Shown: piece after piece, positions 16,572-26,323 of the stretch
How the letters are laid out: each line of letters begins with the position of its first letter
How positions within the stretch are numbered: the first letter of the stretch is position 1
Source of the DNA: Flavivirga aquimarina
GTDB taxonomy: Bacteria > Bacteroidota > Bacteroidia > Flavobacteriales > Flavobacteriaceae
Direction of reading: 5' to 3'
NCBI RefSeq assembly: GCF_030540835.1
Contig: NZ_JAUOEK010000131.1
Span: 1 to 64,000, forward strand
Length of the DNA: 64,000 nt
The notes under the pieces: model-generated
The model's database searches: none
Told to the model about the DNA's origin: nothing
What the model saw: the letters and a program-made list of their open reading frames with translations, nothing else
Position numbers and translations under genes: made by a program

Positions 16572-18629
16572 ATGATAAAAATCTTAAATAGAAAATGTAA
16601 TTATTTACACGTCTTAATCTTAAGTGTTTTTATATTCTCTGCATGTTCAAACAATAATGTTATAAATTATTATTTAATCATTGGAGAGTCTGCAACTAAC
16701 ACTGAGTTAAGTACTATTAACGATTTAAAAAACGATTTATCTAAAGTTGTTGATGAAACTATTTATATTATTTCCGAAACTGACAAACTCCCTGAAAATG
16801 GGATCTTTTTTGTTGTAGGAACTCCAGAAACAAACAAATTCATTAAAGAACTAGCGGTACAGAAAAAAATAAACCTTTCGAGTGAAATACCTGGTTCTAG
16901 AGGTGGCATTTGGTCTAAAACAACACTATCAAATGAAAAAGAAGCAATTGTAATTGGAGGTTCAGATGTTCAAGGGTTTCAATATGCTGTTTACGATTAT
17001 TCTCAAAAAGTTTTAGGCATAGATCCTTTAGAATATTGGACAGGAAAAACACCAATAAAAATATCAAATACAGACATCTATAATTTTGAAGATAAAACTA
17101 TAGCACCACCTAAAGTGCCAATTCTGTGCTATTTTGAAAATGATGTGGACGAATTGGCAAATTACAGAGGAAAGTTATTAGAATACGACTGGGAAAGTTA
17201 TACTGAAATGATTAACTCTCTAGTGCGCCTACGTTATAATGCCATTCAATTTTTTGATATGCTGGGGCGCCCAGAATTTTTTATGCGCCCGGAATATAAA
17301 ACGCTTGCACCAAATTACCAATTAGATATTGATTATTTAGAAAAGATGATTGATTATGCCCAAGAAAAAGGCATGAAAGTTCAAATAGATTTTGCTTTAG
17401 GGTACCAAATTAAATCCTTTTCTGAGGAAAAGGCCGCTTGTTGGAAGTTATATAAAGATGATTGGATTGCGGCTTGGAAATATTATTTAGAAGAAACACC
17501 ATTAGCAAAAACCGATATATTTATATTAAGATCAAGAAATCAAGTTTGGGACTGGGAATACAAAAGTAGCTGTGGAGAAGACAAAATAGAAGTATTCAAC
17601 GAAGTTTACAAAGTATTTAGTGATCTAGTAGACCAATACAAGCCCAATGCACAAAAAGTACTTATCTGTTATTCCGACGGCATGGAAATGTTTAATGAAG
17701 GGTTTGATCCTCCAAAAGATTGGATTGTAGCCTGGTCTGATCATGGTTTTGGAGATTTTAAATTTTTGCCAAAAAGTACCAAAGGGCATGATTTTGGAAC
17801 TTATATGCATGCTGGATTTTGGTTAAACCATACAGTTCATAATCCATATCCAGAAAAAGTAGAAACAGTAATGAAACACATGTTTCAAAACTATGATGCA
17901 GATAAATATTGCATGATTAATGGGCAAAATTTCAGACCATTTTTATTAAACCTTGAAGCCTATAGCGCAGTTTGTAATAACCCAGATGAATTTACAGGTG
18001 ACCGTTTTTATAAATCATGGACAGAACGTTATTTCGATAAAAAAACAGCCAAACATGCTGTTACTTCTATGAAACTTTTACATGAAGCACAAGAAAACAG
18101 AAAAGGCTATGTAGAGCATTTATGGGAAATACGTGAAGCAATATCATATCTGTCCAATGCACCAATAAGACGGCCCGGAAAAACACCTATCCCCTACGAT
18201 TATAAAAGAGTTGAAAACGACTTAGAGTCAACTGCACGTTGTAAATATTATGTACAAAAAGCATTAAAAGAAGCAGAAATAGGGTTAGAAAATGATCCTT
18301 TAAAAGACACCTTTTATCATTCGTACATCTACCTTCCTACACTATTATATTCAAATTTAATCTCTTTTGAAAGCACATTGCATAATATGGCAATCTTAAA
18401 AAGAAAGTTTGAAACCAGTAATGATTCTAAATTTTTAGAAGAAATAAAAAAATTAATACCAGAGGCTAGAAAAGAACTTGAAACTATTTTTAAGCATAGA
18501 GCTTCTGGCGATTTGGATAAAAAGTGGAATAACTGGTATTCTATTAAAATTCGCAGACAAAATAATGGCTTCCCAACAATGAAAATGTTAGAAGATATTG
18601 AAACTAATATAAATAATTTGACACTTTAA
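16572..18629 (+). CDS. Divergent GH115-like lipoprotein, possible glycoside hydrolase
   Basis: I start this at ATG 16572; an in-frame GTG lies 18 bp upstream, but the ATG gives a compact lipoprotein signal (FIFSAC lipobox). The 685-residue protein resembles GH115 alpha-glucuronidase in layout. An N-terminal deacetylase-like domain ends in AIVIGGSDVQGFQYAVYDYSQKVLGIDPLEYWTGKTP, comparable with VVIGSDRRGTAYGILELSRMIGISPWEWWADVTP in the GH115 at 29015. A TIM-barrel-like part follows (LVRLRYNAIQFFDMLGRPEFF, PNYQLDIDYLEKMIDYAQEKGMKVQIDF, IVAWSDHGFGDFKFLP). It lacks the C-terminal domains of GH115 and is about 300 residues shorter. It is first in the enzyme row after susCD. A glucuronidase-like role is plausible; its catalytic residues cannot be assigned by eye. 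Confidence 0.7.
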   Translation: MIKILNRKCNYLHVLILSVFIFSACSNNNVINYYLIIGESATNTELSTINDLKNDLSKVVDETIYIISETDKLPENGIFFVVGTPETNKFIKELAVQKKINLSSEIPGSRGGIWSKTTLSNEKEAIVIGGSDVQGFQYAVYDYSQKVLGIDPLEYWTGKTPIKISNTDIYNFEDKTIAPPKVPILCYFENDVDELANYRGKLLEYDWESYTEMINSLVRLRYNAIQFFDMLGRPEFFMRPEYKTLAPNYQLDIDYLEKMIDYAQEKGMKVQIDFALGYQIKSFSEEKAACWKLYKDDWIAAWKYYLEETPLAKTDIFILRSRNQVWDWEYKSSCGEDKIEVFNEVYKVFSDLVDQYKPNAQKVLICYSDGMEMFNEGFDPPKDWIVAWSDHGFGDFKFLPKSTKGHDFGTYMHAGFWLNHTVHNPYPEKVETVMKHMFQNYDADKYCMINGQNFRPFLLNLEAYSAVCNNPDEFTGDRFYKSWTERYFDKKTAKHAVTSMKLLHEAQENRKGYVEHLWEIREAISYLSNAPIRRPGKTPIPYDYKRVENDLESTARCKYYVQKALKEAEIGLENDPLKDTFYHSYIYLPTLLYSNLISFESTLHNMAILKRKFETSNDSKFLEEIKKLIPEARKELETIFKHRASGDLDKKWNNWYSIKIRRQNNGFPTMKMLEDIETNINNLTL

Positions 18630-18640
18630 ACAGAAAATAA

Positions 18641-20983
18641 ATGAAATCAAGCCAAATTCTTAAAAGTGGCATTTTTATAATAAGCTTTACACTTATTCTC
18701 CTGGTATCCTGTAAAAAGGAACAAGAAATAATATTACCTACCGTAAAAGATCAATTAGTAGATAAGGTCTACCCCTTACTCGATACCGAAAATTCAAGAT
18801 GGTTTTTCTTTTCTTCTGCCAGCCGTCCGTTTGGCATGGTAAACTTAAGCCCAGATACAGAGATTGATGGTGCTTGGGGCAGTGGTTATCGTTATAAAAC
18901 AGATACAATAAAAGGGTTTAGCCATATTCATGCATGGCAAATGTCTGGTATTTCAATAATGCCGGTAACAATTTCTGAAACTAATAAAAAAAGCATTTAC
19001 AAAGATTTTTATTCAAAATTCAGTCATAAAACAGAAAAAATAACACCAGGGTATCATTATGTTGAACTCGACAGATATCAAATAACTTCAGAGCTAACAA
19101 GTACAAAACGAGTTGGTTTCCATCAATATGCCTTTCCAAAAAATGAGCAAGCATCTATATTGTTTAACCTTAATACCATGTTGGGTCCCTGTAAAAACAG
19201 TGATGGAACCTTAGAAAAAAATAGCGATAAAGAACTTTCGGGTAAAGTTGTTATGGAACCTACTCACAGGCGTCCAAAACCGTTAACAGTATTCTTCAAA
19301 ATAAAACTAAATACAGCAATTACAGCTATACAACAAGATGAAAATACGGGGAATTATTTAGTTACCTTGAATGAGCCAAAAGAAAAGGTCCTTGTAAAAG
19401 TTGGCATTTCATATACATCTGTAGAGAATGCTAACAATAATATTAATGTAGAATTACCACATTGGAATTTTGATGATGCTGTATCTCAATCTAAAACAGA
19501 ATGGAATGATTTATTAGGTAGAATTGAAGTAGAAGGCGGTACGAAAACCGATCAAAGAAGATTTTATACAGATTTATGGCATGCACTACAAGGACGAAGA
19601 ATTATAAGCGATACCAATGGAGCATACCCAGATAACACAGGAGACCAATTTAGAATAGGTCAATTACCTCTTAACGAAAATGGGAAACCTAAATTCAATC
19701 ATTATAATTCCGATTCATTTTGGGGCGCACAATGGACTATCAACACACTTTGGGGCTTAGTTTATCCAGAAATCATGGAAGAATTTGTGCATTCTTTAAT
19801 GCAATATTATAAAGATGGCGGTATAATTCCTAGAGGGCCATCAGGAGGGAATTACACCTATGTTATGACAGGCGCATCCTCTACCCCATTTATTGTGAGT
19901 GCCATTCAAAAAGGTATTATAAAAGATGATTTAGAAGGCATTTATCAAGCTTTAAAGAAAAATCATATGCCAAATGGCATTATGGCAAAAGCAGGGTATG
20001 AACATACTACAGATTTAGGGGGTGGTTTAAAATATTATATAAAAAATGGTTTTGTACCATATCCCATTCCGGAAGGGAATTTTGGCGGACATCAAGATGG
20101 AGCAAGCCTCACGATGGAATATGCTTACCAAGATTGGACCTTAGCACAATTAGCAAAAAAATTGGAACTTGAAGATGATTATAACTATTTTTTAAACAGG
20201 TCTAAAAACTATAAAAATGTATTTGATACAAGCGTAAATTGGATGCGACCTAAGAATGTAGACGGTATATGGAACACCCATTTTGACCCTTATCAAGTAG
20301 AACATGGTTTTATAGAATCTAATGGTGCGCAATCTACTTGGTTTGTACCACACGATTTAAATGGGTTGGCAACGCTAATTGGAGGAAATGAAAAAGCAAT
20401 TGAAAAATTGAATGCGCAATTTAAAACTGCTGAAAAATTAAATTTTACAGCAGGCACATCACATGCCGTTGAAGGTCATCCAGAATATAGTAGAATACCA
20501 GTTAATTTTGGAAACCAACCATCTATTCAAACATCCTTTATTTTTAATAAACTGGGAAGACCAGACCTGACGCAGTATTGGTCACGAAATGTAGTTAAAA
20601 AGACATTTAGTGGGCTATCACCTGCCACAGGATATAGTGGTGACGAAGATCAAGGTTTAATGGGAAGCTTAAATGTTCTTATGAAAATAGGTTTGTTTCA
20701 AATGAATGGCGGCACAGAAGCTAACACAGAATACCAAATTGGGAGCCCTATATTTGATAAAATAATGATTAAATTAAACAAAAATTATTACCCTGGTGAT
20801 GTGTTTGAAATTCAAACAATAAATAATAGCCCGGAGAATGTATATGTAAATAGTATTATGTTTAATAACACAGATTTAAAAAATTATGCTATTAATCACA
20901 ATGATTTAATTGGGGGCGGACGCCTTCAACTTAACATGAATGCCAATAAGTACTCTAACCATCTTATAACTTCGAAAAAATAA
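18641..20983 (+). CDS. GH92 family alpha-mannosidase (lipoprotein)
   Basis: The 780-residue protein has a lipoprotein signal (LILLVSC, Cys 24) and the two-domain GH92 layout: an N-terminal beta-sandwich (PFGMVNLSPDTEID, GFSHIHAWQMSG) and an (alpha/alpha)6 barrel (NSDSFWGAQWTINTLWGLVYPE, GGNYTYVMTGASS, ASLTMEYAYQDWTLAQLA). The acidic GYSGDEDQGLMGSLNVLMKIGLFQM region carries the family's catalytic-base carboxylates. GH92 enzymes are Ca-dependent exo-alpha-mannosidases with inverting mechanism. It starts 11 bp after the GH115-like gene. Within the PUL it probably removes terminal alpha-mannose, perhaps from mannosyl-glucuronosyl units; the linkage is not predictable. Confidence 0.93.
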   Translation: MKSSQILKSGIFIISFTLILLVSCKKEQEIILPTVKDQLVDKVYPLLDTENSRWFFFSSASRPFGMVNLSPDTEIDGAWGSGYRYKTDTIKGFSHIHAWQMSGISIMPVTISETNKKSIYKDFYSKFSHKTEKITPGYHYVELDRYQITSELTSTKRVGFHQYAFPKNEQASILFNLNTMLGPCKNSDGTLEKNSDKELSGKVVMEPTHRRPKPLTVFFKIKLNTAITAIQQDENTGNYLVTLNEPKEKVLVKVGISYTSVENANNNINVELPHWNFDDAVSQSKTEWNDLLGRIEVEGGTKTDQRRFYTDLWHALQGRRIISDTNGAYPDNTGDQFRIGQLPLNENGKPKFNHYNSDSFWGAQWTINTLWGLVYPEIMEEFVHSLMQYYKDGGIIPRGPSGGNYTYVMTGASSTPFIVSAIQKGIIKDDLEGIYQALKKNHMPNGIMAKAGYEHTTDLGGGLKYYIKNGFVPYPIPEGNFGGHQDGASLTMEYAYQDWTLAQLAKKLELEDDYNYFLNRSKNYKNVFDTSVNWMRPKNVDGIWNTHFDPYQVEHGFIESNGAQSTWFVPHDLNGLATLIGGNEKAIEKLNAQFKTAEKLNFTAGTSHAVEGHPEYSRIPVNFGNQPSIQTSFIFNKLGRPDLTQYWSRNVVKKTFSGLSPATGYSGDEDQGLMGSLNVLMKIGLFQMNGGTEANTEYQIGSPIFDKIMIKLNKNYYPGDVFEIQTINNSPENVYVNSIMFNNTDLKNYAINHNDLIGGGRLQLNMNANKYSNHLITSKK

Positions 20984-20992
20984 AGGTAGCAT

Positions 20993-22294
20993 ATGAAATC
21001 TATATATCTATTTGTAGTATTAGGTTTTACTTATTTTTATTCGTTCGGACAGCTTAAAAATAATCCAAAACTCATTGAAAATTATATGGATATGGGTTTT
21101 GGAATATTTGTGCATTGGAGCATCGATTCTCAATTAGGTAGTGTTATAAGTCATTCCATGGTTGGCGCATCAGAAGCGTATTTAGATAAATACATAAATG
21201 AGCTTCCTAAAACATTTTTCCCAAATAAGTTCGACCCAGACGAATGGGCGCGATTATTTAAATTGACAGGGGCCGAATATGTTGTTTTTACAACCAAGCA
21301 CCATAATGGTTTTTGTATGTGGGATACAAAAACAACCGAATTCAATATTATGAATACGCCTTATGGAAAAGATATTACAAAGATGCTTTTTAAAGCCTTA
21401 CGTAATCAGGGATTAAAAGTAGGTGTATATTTTTCACCTGAAGATTTTTATTTTTTAAATCAACAAGGAACGCTTATCTCTAGAAAACGAGAGAAAAGTC
21501 AAATTACCGATAATGCTGAATTATTAGAATATGATAAAGCACAGGTTAAAGAGTTGGTTACAAATTATGGCCCTATAGATGTTATGTTTTTTGATGCTTT
21601 TAAGACAGGGCCTTTGGTTCAATATGTGCACTCAATTGATCCCAATATTATTGTTACCAGAGGTGAAATGAAAACACCTGAGCAGAAAATTCCAGATACG
21701 CCCATGTTAGGACCTTGGGAGACCTGCATGACTATGGGTACACAGTGGCAATACAAACCTACCAATGAAGATTATAAGGGTGGCGGGGAATTAATAGAAA
21801 AATTAATAGAAATTAGAGCAAAAGGAGGTAATTTCCTTATGAATGTAGGCCCAAAACCAAATGGTAAAATTCCTATTGAACAAGAAGAACGCCTACGCGA
21901 AATAGCACTTTGGATGTTTGTAAATAATGAAGGGATAAAGAATACTAGACCACTACCTACTATTATAAAAGATGGTGATATGTGGTTTACTAAAAATAAA
22001 GATGAAAATACCGCATATGTATTTATAACAGGTCAAAAAAATTGGGTTAAAGGATTCAGAAGAAATTTTCTTTTGAAGAATATAAAAGCAACATCTAGTA
22101 CAGCTATTTCAGTGCTAGGTCAAAATGACTTAGTTGTAGAATATTGGCCCGAAAACACGCCTACATCTAGATTTATTCAGCATGAAGGATTATTAGAAAT
22201 CTCTATAAGCCGGGCACAGCGTCTTTATAACAATAAAGCTTGGCCTAATCCTATTGTAGTTAAATTAACTAATGTAGAATTTATAAAGAAATAA
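20993..22294 (+). CDS. GH29 alpha-L-fucosidase
   Basis: The 433-residue protein has a signal peptide (cleavage near YSFGQ) and a GH29 catalytic barrel. FGIFVHWSIDSQ opens the barrel, then come VVFTTKHHNGFCMWDTKTTEFN with the paired His substrate ligands, and IDVMFFDAFKTG with the nucleophile Asp201. GPWETCMTMGTQWQY and KGGNFLMNVGPKPNGKI complete the signature. It releases alpha-L-fucose, or related 6-deoxy or galactose residues in some members, from glycans in the periplasm. It starts 9 bp after GH92 and is followed 44 bp later by a second, clearly different GH29 gene, so the two may attack different linkages. Confidence 0.93.
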   Translation: MKSIYLFVVLGFTYFYSFGQLKNNPKLIENYMDMGFGIFVHWSIDSQLGSVISHSMVGASEAYLDKYINELPKTFFPNKFDPDEWARLFKLTGAEYVVFTTKHHNGFCMWDTKTTEFNIMNTPYGKDITKMLFKALRNQGLKVGVYFSPEDFYFLNQQGTLISRKREKSQITDNAELLEYDKAQVKELVTNYGPIDVMFFDAFKTGPLVQYVHSIDPNIIVTRGEMKTPEQKIPDTPMLGPWETCMTMGTQWQYKPTNEDYKGGGELIEKLIEIRAKGGNFLMNVGPKPNGKIPIEQEERLREIALWMFVNNEGIKNTRPLPTIIKDGDMWFTKNKDENTAYVFITGQKNWVKGFRRNFLLKNIKATSSTAISVLGQNDLVVEYWPENTPTSRFIQHEGLLEISISRAQRLYNNKAWPNPIVVKLTNVEFIKK

Positions 22295-22338
22295 GTAGAC
22301 ACATTTATTTAAACCCCTTAATAGAACATAACACTAGC

Positions 22339-23751
22339 ATGAAAAATAATTCTAATATAATCATTTTTTGTTCACTAATTTTTTTGATGCTTTCTGGAAG
22401 TATAAGAGCGCAAACACCCGATAAAATGGACTGGTGGAAAGATGCCAAATTTGGCATGTTCATGCATTGGGGGTTATACTCAAAAACAGCAGGATATTGG
22501 AATGGTCATATAGCAAAAGGGAATGAACATTTTATGATTCATGAGAAAATCTCTTTAAAGGAATATGGCACAATTGCAGATGATTTTAACCCTGTTAATT
22601 ACGATGCCGAAAAATGGGTACTTACAGCTAAAAATGCAGGAATGAAGTACATTATTATTACTTCAAAGCATCATGATGGATTCGCCATGTTCGATTCTCC
22701 TTCAAACGACTATAACATAAAAACGCGTACACCTTATGGCAAAGATCCTATGAAAGAATTGGTGGACGCTTGCCATAAACACGATATGAAATTTGGGTTT
22801 TATTATTCTCTAGGACGCGATTGGGAAGATCCAGATGTGGCAACCAATTGGCCACATAAAGGAGGAAGAAGTAATTTGGTTGATTACCCCGATGAAGACA
22901 TAAAAGTATTCAGCAGATATTTTAAAAGAAAAGTAAAACCACAAATAAAAGAATTACTCACGCAATACGGAAAGATTGATGTTATTTGGTTTGATACCCC
23001 AGAATTAATAAGTCCAGAAGAAAGTAAAGAATTACGAGAACTTATATTAGGGATACAACCCCATTGTATTATTAATAGTCGTATTAAACATGGGTTTGGT
23101 GATTATAAAGTAACCGAGCAGAAAATTGTAGAAGGCTTAGAAGTTGAACCTTGGGAAGCCTGTATTACCATGGGAAAAAACTGGGGATATATTGAATATG
23201 ACACCATTTATAAATCTTCAGAATTAATGACGCGTCAATTACTTGAAATAGTAAGTAAAGGTGGGAATTTATTACTAAATAATGGTCCTACGGCAAAAGG
23301 TGAAATCACAGATTTAGCGCAAGAACGATTGGCGCAAATGGGTATCTGGATAAAACAAAATTCAGAAGGCATCTATGGGTCTAAACCATGGAAAGTGCAA
23401 AACGAACGTCTTGCAGAAGTTCCAAAAAACACAAAAAAAATTAAAGATTCTGCGGAAGAAAACACCATGAAGGATAACTTACATGACGCTACTTCAAAAG
23501 TTATTTTTCCAGAAGTCCGCTTTACTTCAAAGGACGATAACATATATGCTTATGTTAGTAGCTTTTTAGAAAAACAGGTTGTAATAAAATCGTTTTCAAA
23601 AAACAATAACGCTATTGTAAAAGAGGTTCATTTGTTGGGAAGTGATAAAAAAGTAAAATGGACTCAAAATAATGAAGGTCTACAAATAGAGATGCCTAAT
23701 TATAACAGTGGCGAAATACCAATATCTGGTTTTAAAATTATAACAAAATAA
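22339..23751 (+). CDS. GH29 alpha-L-fucosidase, second paralogue
   Basis: The 470-residue protein has a signal peptide (GSIRAQ cleavage) and strong GH29 motifs: FGMFMHWGLYSKTAGYW, IIITSKHHDGFAMFDS, FYYSLGRDWEDPD, and IDVIWFDTPEL with the nucleophile Asp219. EPWEACITMGKNWGY and KGGNLLLNNGPTAKGE follow. It differs from its neighbour at 20993 in loops and in having a longer C-terminal tail (about residues 355-470, with a charged KNTKKIKDSAEENTMKD stretch). The stop is only 2 bp from the GH3 start, so the two are probably coupled. Substrate probably alpha-L-fucose; the linkage is unknown. Confidence 0.93.
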   Translation: MKNNSNIIIFCSLIFLMLSGSIRAQTPDKMDWWKDAKFGMFMHWGLYSKTAGYWNGHIAKGNEHFMIHEKISLKEYGTIADDFNPVNYDAEKWVLTAKNAGMKYIIITSKHHDGFAMFDSPSNDYNIKTRTPYGKDPMKELVDACHKHDMKFGFYYSLGRDWEDPDVATNWPHKGGRSNLVDYPDEDIKVFSRYFKRKVKPQIKELLTQYGKIDVIWFDTPELISPEESKELRELILGIQPHCIINSRIKHGFGDYKVTEQKIVEGLEVEPWEACITMGKNWGYIEYDTIYKSSELMTRQLLEIVSKGGNLLLNNGPTAKGEITDLAQERLAQMGIWIKQNSEGIYGSKPWKVQNERLAEVPKNTKKIKDSAEENTMKDNLHDATSKVIFPEVRFTSKDDNIYAYVSSFLEKQVVIKSFSKNNNAIVKEVHLLGSDKKVKWTQNNEGLQIEMPNYNSGEIPISGFKIITK

Positions 23752-23753
23752 AA

Positions 23754-26312
23754 ATGATACTAAAAAAGTCCCTTATATATTTATTCGGTTTATGCGCTGT
23801 TTTAGTATCGGCACAAAACAAGCTTCCTTATCAAAACCCAAACCTACCCATAGAAACTAGAGTAAACGATTTACTTGACAGATTAACTATTGAAGAAAAA
23901 GTATCGCTACTAATAGCAACAGCAGAAGCCATTCCCAGATTGGATGTAGATAAATATTACCATGGTAACGAAGCTTTGCATGGCGTAGTAAAAGGCGGCA
24001 GGTTTACCGTTTTTCCTCAAGCCATTGCTCTTTCGGCAACTTGGAATCCAGATTTAATTTACGACGTCGCTTCTGCCATTTCAGATGAAGCACGGGCAAA
24101 ATGGAATTTTTACAACCAAGGCAAAGACCAAAAAAATGGATTTAGCGATATGCTTACATTTTGGTCGCCCACCATTAATATGGCCAGAGATCCTAGATGG
24201 GGAAGAACTCCAGAAACCTATGGTGAAGACCCATATTTAACGAGTAGAATTGGTGTTTCTTTCGTAAAAGGTTTACAAGGAAACGATAAAAAGTATTTAA
24301 AAGTAGTTTCAACACCCAAACATTTTGTAGCAAATAATCAAGAGAATAATCGATTTGGCTATAACGCGAATATTTCCGAAAAAGCACTTCGTGAATATTA
24401 TTTTCCTGCCTACAAAGCAGCTATTCAAGAAGCGAATGCCCAATCTATTATGAGTGCTTATAATGCCGTTAATAATGTGCCAAGCACAGCAAACAATTGG
24501 CTTTTAAATTCTGTTTTAAGAGAAGAATGGGGATTTAAAGGCTATGTTGTAAGCGATTGCGGCGCTCCAACGCATTTAGTAAAATCACACAAATTTATCG
24601 ATACTAAAGAGCGAGCAGCAAAAGCAGCAATAGAAGCGGGCTTAGATTTAGAATGTGGCGATGATATTTACAATAATCATTTGCTTCCTGCATATCAAAA
24701 CGGACTCATCTCTCAAGGAAGTATTGATAAATCTGCAGCTAGAATTCTAACATCCCGCTTCAAATTGGGGGTTTTTGATAGTGTAGAAAACAACCCTTAT
24801 ACCAAAATATCTCCAGAAGTTATTGGCTCAAAAAAGCATCAAGAATTGGCTCTTGAAACCTCCAGACAATCCATCGTATTGCTTAAAAACAAAAATAACA
24901 CATTGCCATTAGATGCTAGCAAGATTAAAAAGATTGCTGTTGTTGGGTTTAATGCCAACCAAGTAGTTTTTGGAGATTACAGTGGCTTACCCGTTATAAA
25001 ACCTATTTCACCTCTTGATGGTATAAAGAATAAAGTGGGCAACAACATAGAAGTTACCTATGTTAAATGGAAAACAGCTGCTAGAAATTTAAACTTTATT
25101 GATTCGGAATATCTAAGAAATGACTTTAATGACGAACCTGGCTTGTATGCCGAATATTTTGATGATAAATTTCTTGAGGGCACACCACAAACCCGAGTGG
25201 ATAAAGGAGTTAATTTCGACCCAGTGAACAATCCTCCAGACCCATATACCGCCTACCTACATAAATCCATCCGATGGACAGGTTACATAACACCCAATGT
25301 TTCTGGAACATATAAAATAGGCGTTAACTCAGATGATGGTATACGTTTATGGTTGAATAATGAATTAGTAGTCGACGCATGGCATAACCGAGGAGCCACA
25401 ACAGATCAAGTCGAAATAACCATGCAAGCGAATAAGAAATATGCTATTAAGCTCGAATATTTCGATAATGGTGGAGATGCTATATGTCAATTACTATGGA
25501 AAGTACCAGGTGATACAAATGGTGATTTATACGATGAGGATATTCAAGCAGCAAAAACAAGCGATTACGTTATTGCAGTAATGGGTATTAACAAGACCAT
25601 TGAAAAAGAAGGAAAAGACAGAAAGTCATTAGAACTTCCAAAAGACCAAATTGATTATTTAAAAACCATCTATGCTATAAATAAAAATACTATTGTAGTA
25701 TTAGTAGCAGGAAGTTCTTTAGCCATAAATTGGGTGGATGAAAATATTCCTGCCATAGTTGACGCTTGGTACCCTGGTGAAGCTGGTGGCACCGCTATAG
25801 CCGATGTGCTATTTGGAGATTACAATCCAGCAGGCAGACTCCCTTTTACATGTTACAAATCGGTATCAGACTTACCTCCTATGGATGATTATGAAATATC
25901 TAACGGAAGAACCTATATGTATTTTGAAGGGGATGCATTATATCCTTTTGGTTATGGTTTAAGTTATACGAAATTCGAATATAACCGTATGAAAATTAAA
26001 AAGAAAGATGAAAAATTATTAATTTCTAGTACCATTAAGAATATTGGTAATTATGATGGTGATGAGGTTGTTCAACTGTATTATAGAGCAAAAGAATCAT
26101 CACATAAACGTCCATTAAAGAAGCTTATAGGATTTAAAAGAATCTCTTCAAAAATAGAGGAATCAAAAACCGTTCAATTTGAGGTTTCCAAAAAAGACTT
26201 ACAATACTGGGATGAAAAAACAAAAAAATGGGTGTTTGATAGTGGCATGTATGAATTTATGATTGGGGCTTCATCAAAAGATATTAAATTGCAAAAAACA
26301 ATGTCACTTTAA
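23754..26312 (+). CDS. GH3 family beta-glycosidase with inserted PA14 domain (beta-xylosidase or beta-glucosidase)
   Basis: The 852-residue secreted protein has a signal peptide (VLVSAQ). Its GH3 barrel contains HGNEALHG, NMARDPRWGRTPETYGEDPYLTSRIG, STPKHFVANNQENNR, and the nucleophile Asp268 in YVVSDCGAP. The (alpha/beta)6 sandwich is interrupted by a PA14 domain at about residues 461-585 (GLYAEYFDDKFLEGTPQ to CQLLWKVPG), then resumes with VIAVMGINKTIEKEGKDRKSLELP. A fibronectin-like C-terminal domain ends the protein. The SDC form of the nucleophile motif is common among xylosidase-type GH3 enzymes, and the locus also has xylA and xylB downstream, so beta-xylosidase is the first guess. Confidence 0.92.
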   Translation: MILKKSLIYLFGLCAVLVSAQNKLPYQNPNLPIETRVNDLLDRLTIEEKVSLLIATAEAIPRLDVDKYYHGNEALHGVVKGGRFTVFPQAIALSATWNPDLIYDVASAISDEARAKWNFYNQGKDQKNGFSDMLTFWSPTINMARDPRWGRTPETYGEDPYLTSRIGVSFVKGLQGNDKKYLKVVSTPKHFVANNQENNRFGYNANISEKALREYYFPAYKAAIQEANAQSIMSAYNAVNNVPSTANNWLLNSVLREEWGFKGYVVSDCGAPTHLVKSHKFIDTKERAAKAAIEAGLDLECGDDIYNNHLLPAYQNGLISQGSIDKSAARILTSRFKLGVFDSVENNPYTKISPEVIGSKKHQELALETSRQSIVLLKNKNNTLPLDASKIKKIAVVGFNANQVVFGDYSGLPVIKPISPLDGIKNKVGNNIEVTYVKWKTAARNLNFIDSEYLRNDFNDEPGLYAEYFDDKFLEGTPQTRVDKGVNFDPVNNPPDPYTAYLHKSIRWTGYITPNVSGTYKIGVNSDDGIRLWLNNELVVDAWHNRGATTDQVEITMQANKKYAIKLEYFDNGGDAICQLLWKVPGDTNGDLYDEDIQAAKTSDYVIAVMGINKTIEKEGKDRKSLELPKDQIDYLKTIYAINKNTIVVLVAGSSLAINWVDENIPAIVDAWYPGEAGGTAIADVLFGDYNPAGRLPFTCYKSVSDLPPMDDYEISNGRTYMYFEGDALYPFGYGLSYTKFEYNRMKIKKKDEKLLISSTIKNIGNYDGDEVVQLYYRAKESSHKRPLKKLIGFKRISSKIEESKTVQFEVSKKDLQYWDEKTKKWVFDSGMYEFMIGASSKDIKLQKTMSL

Positions 26313-26323
26313 CCACTCCCATT

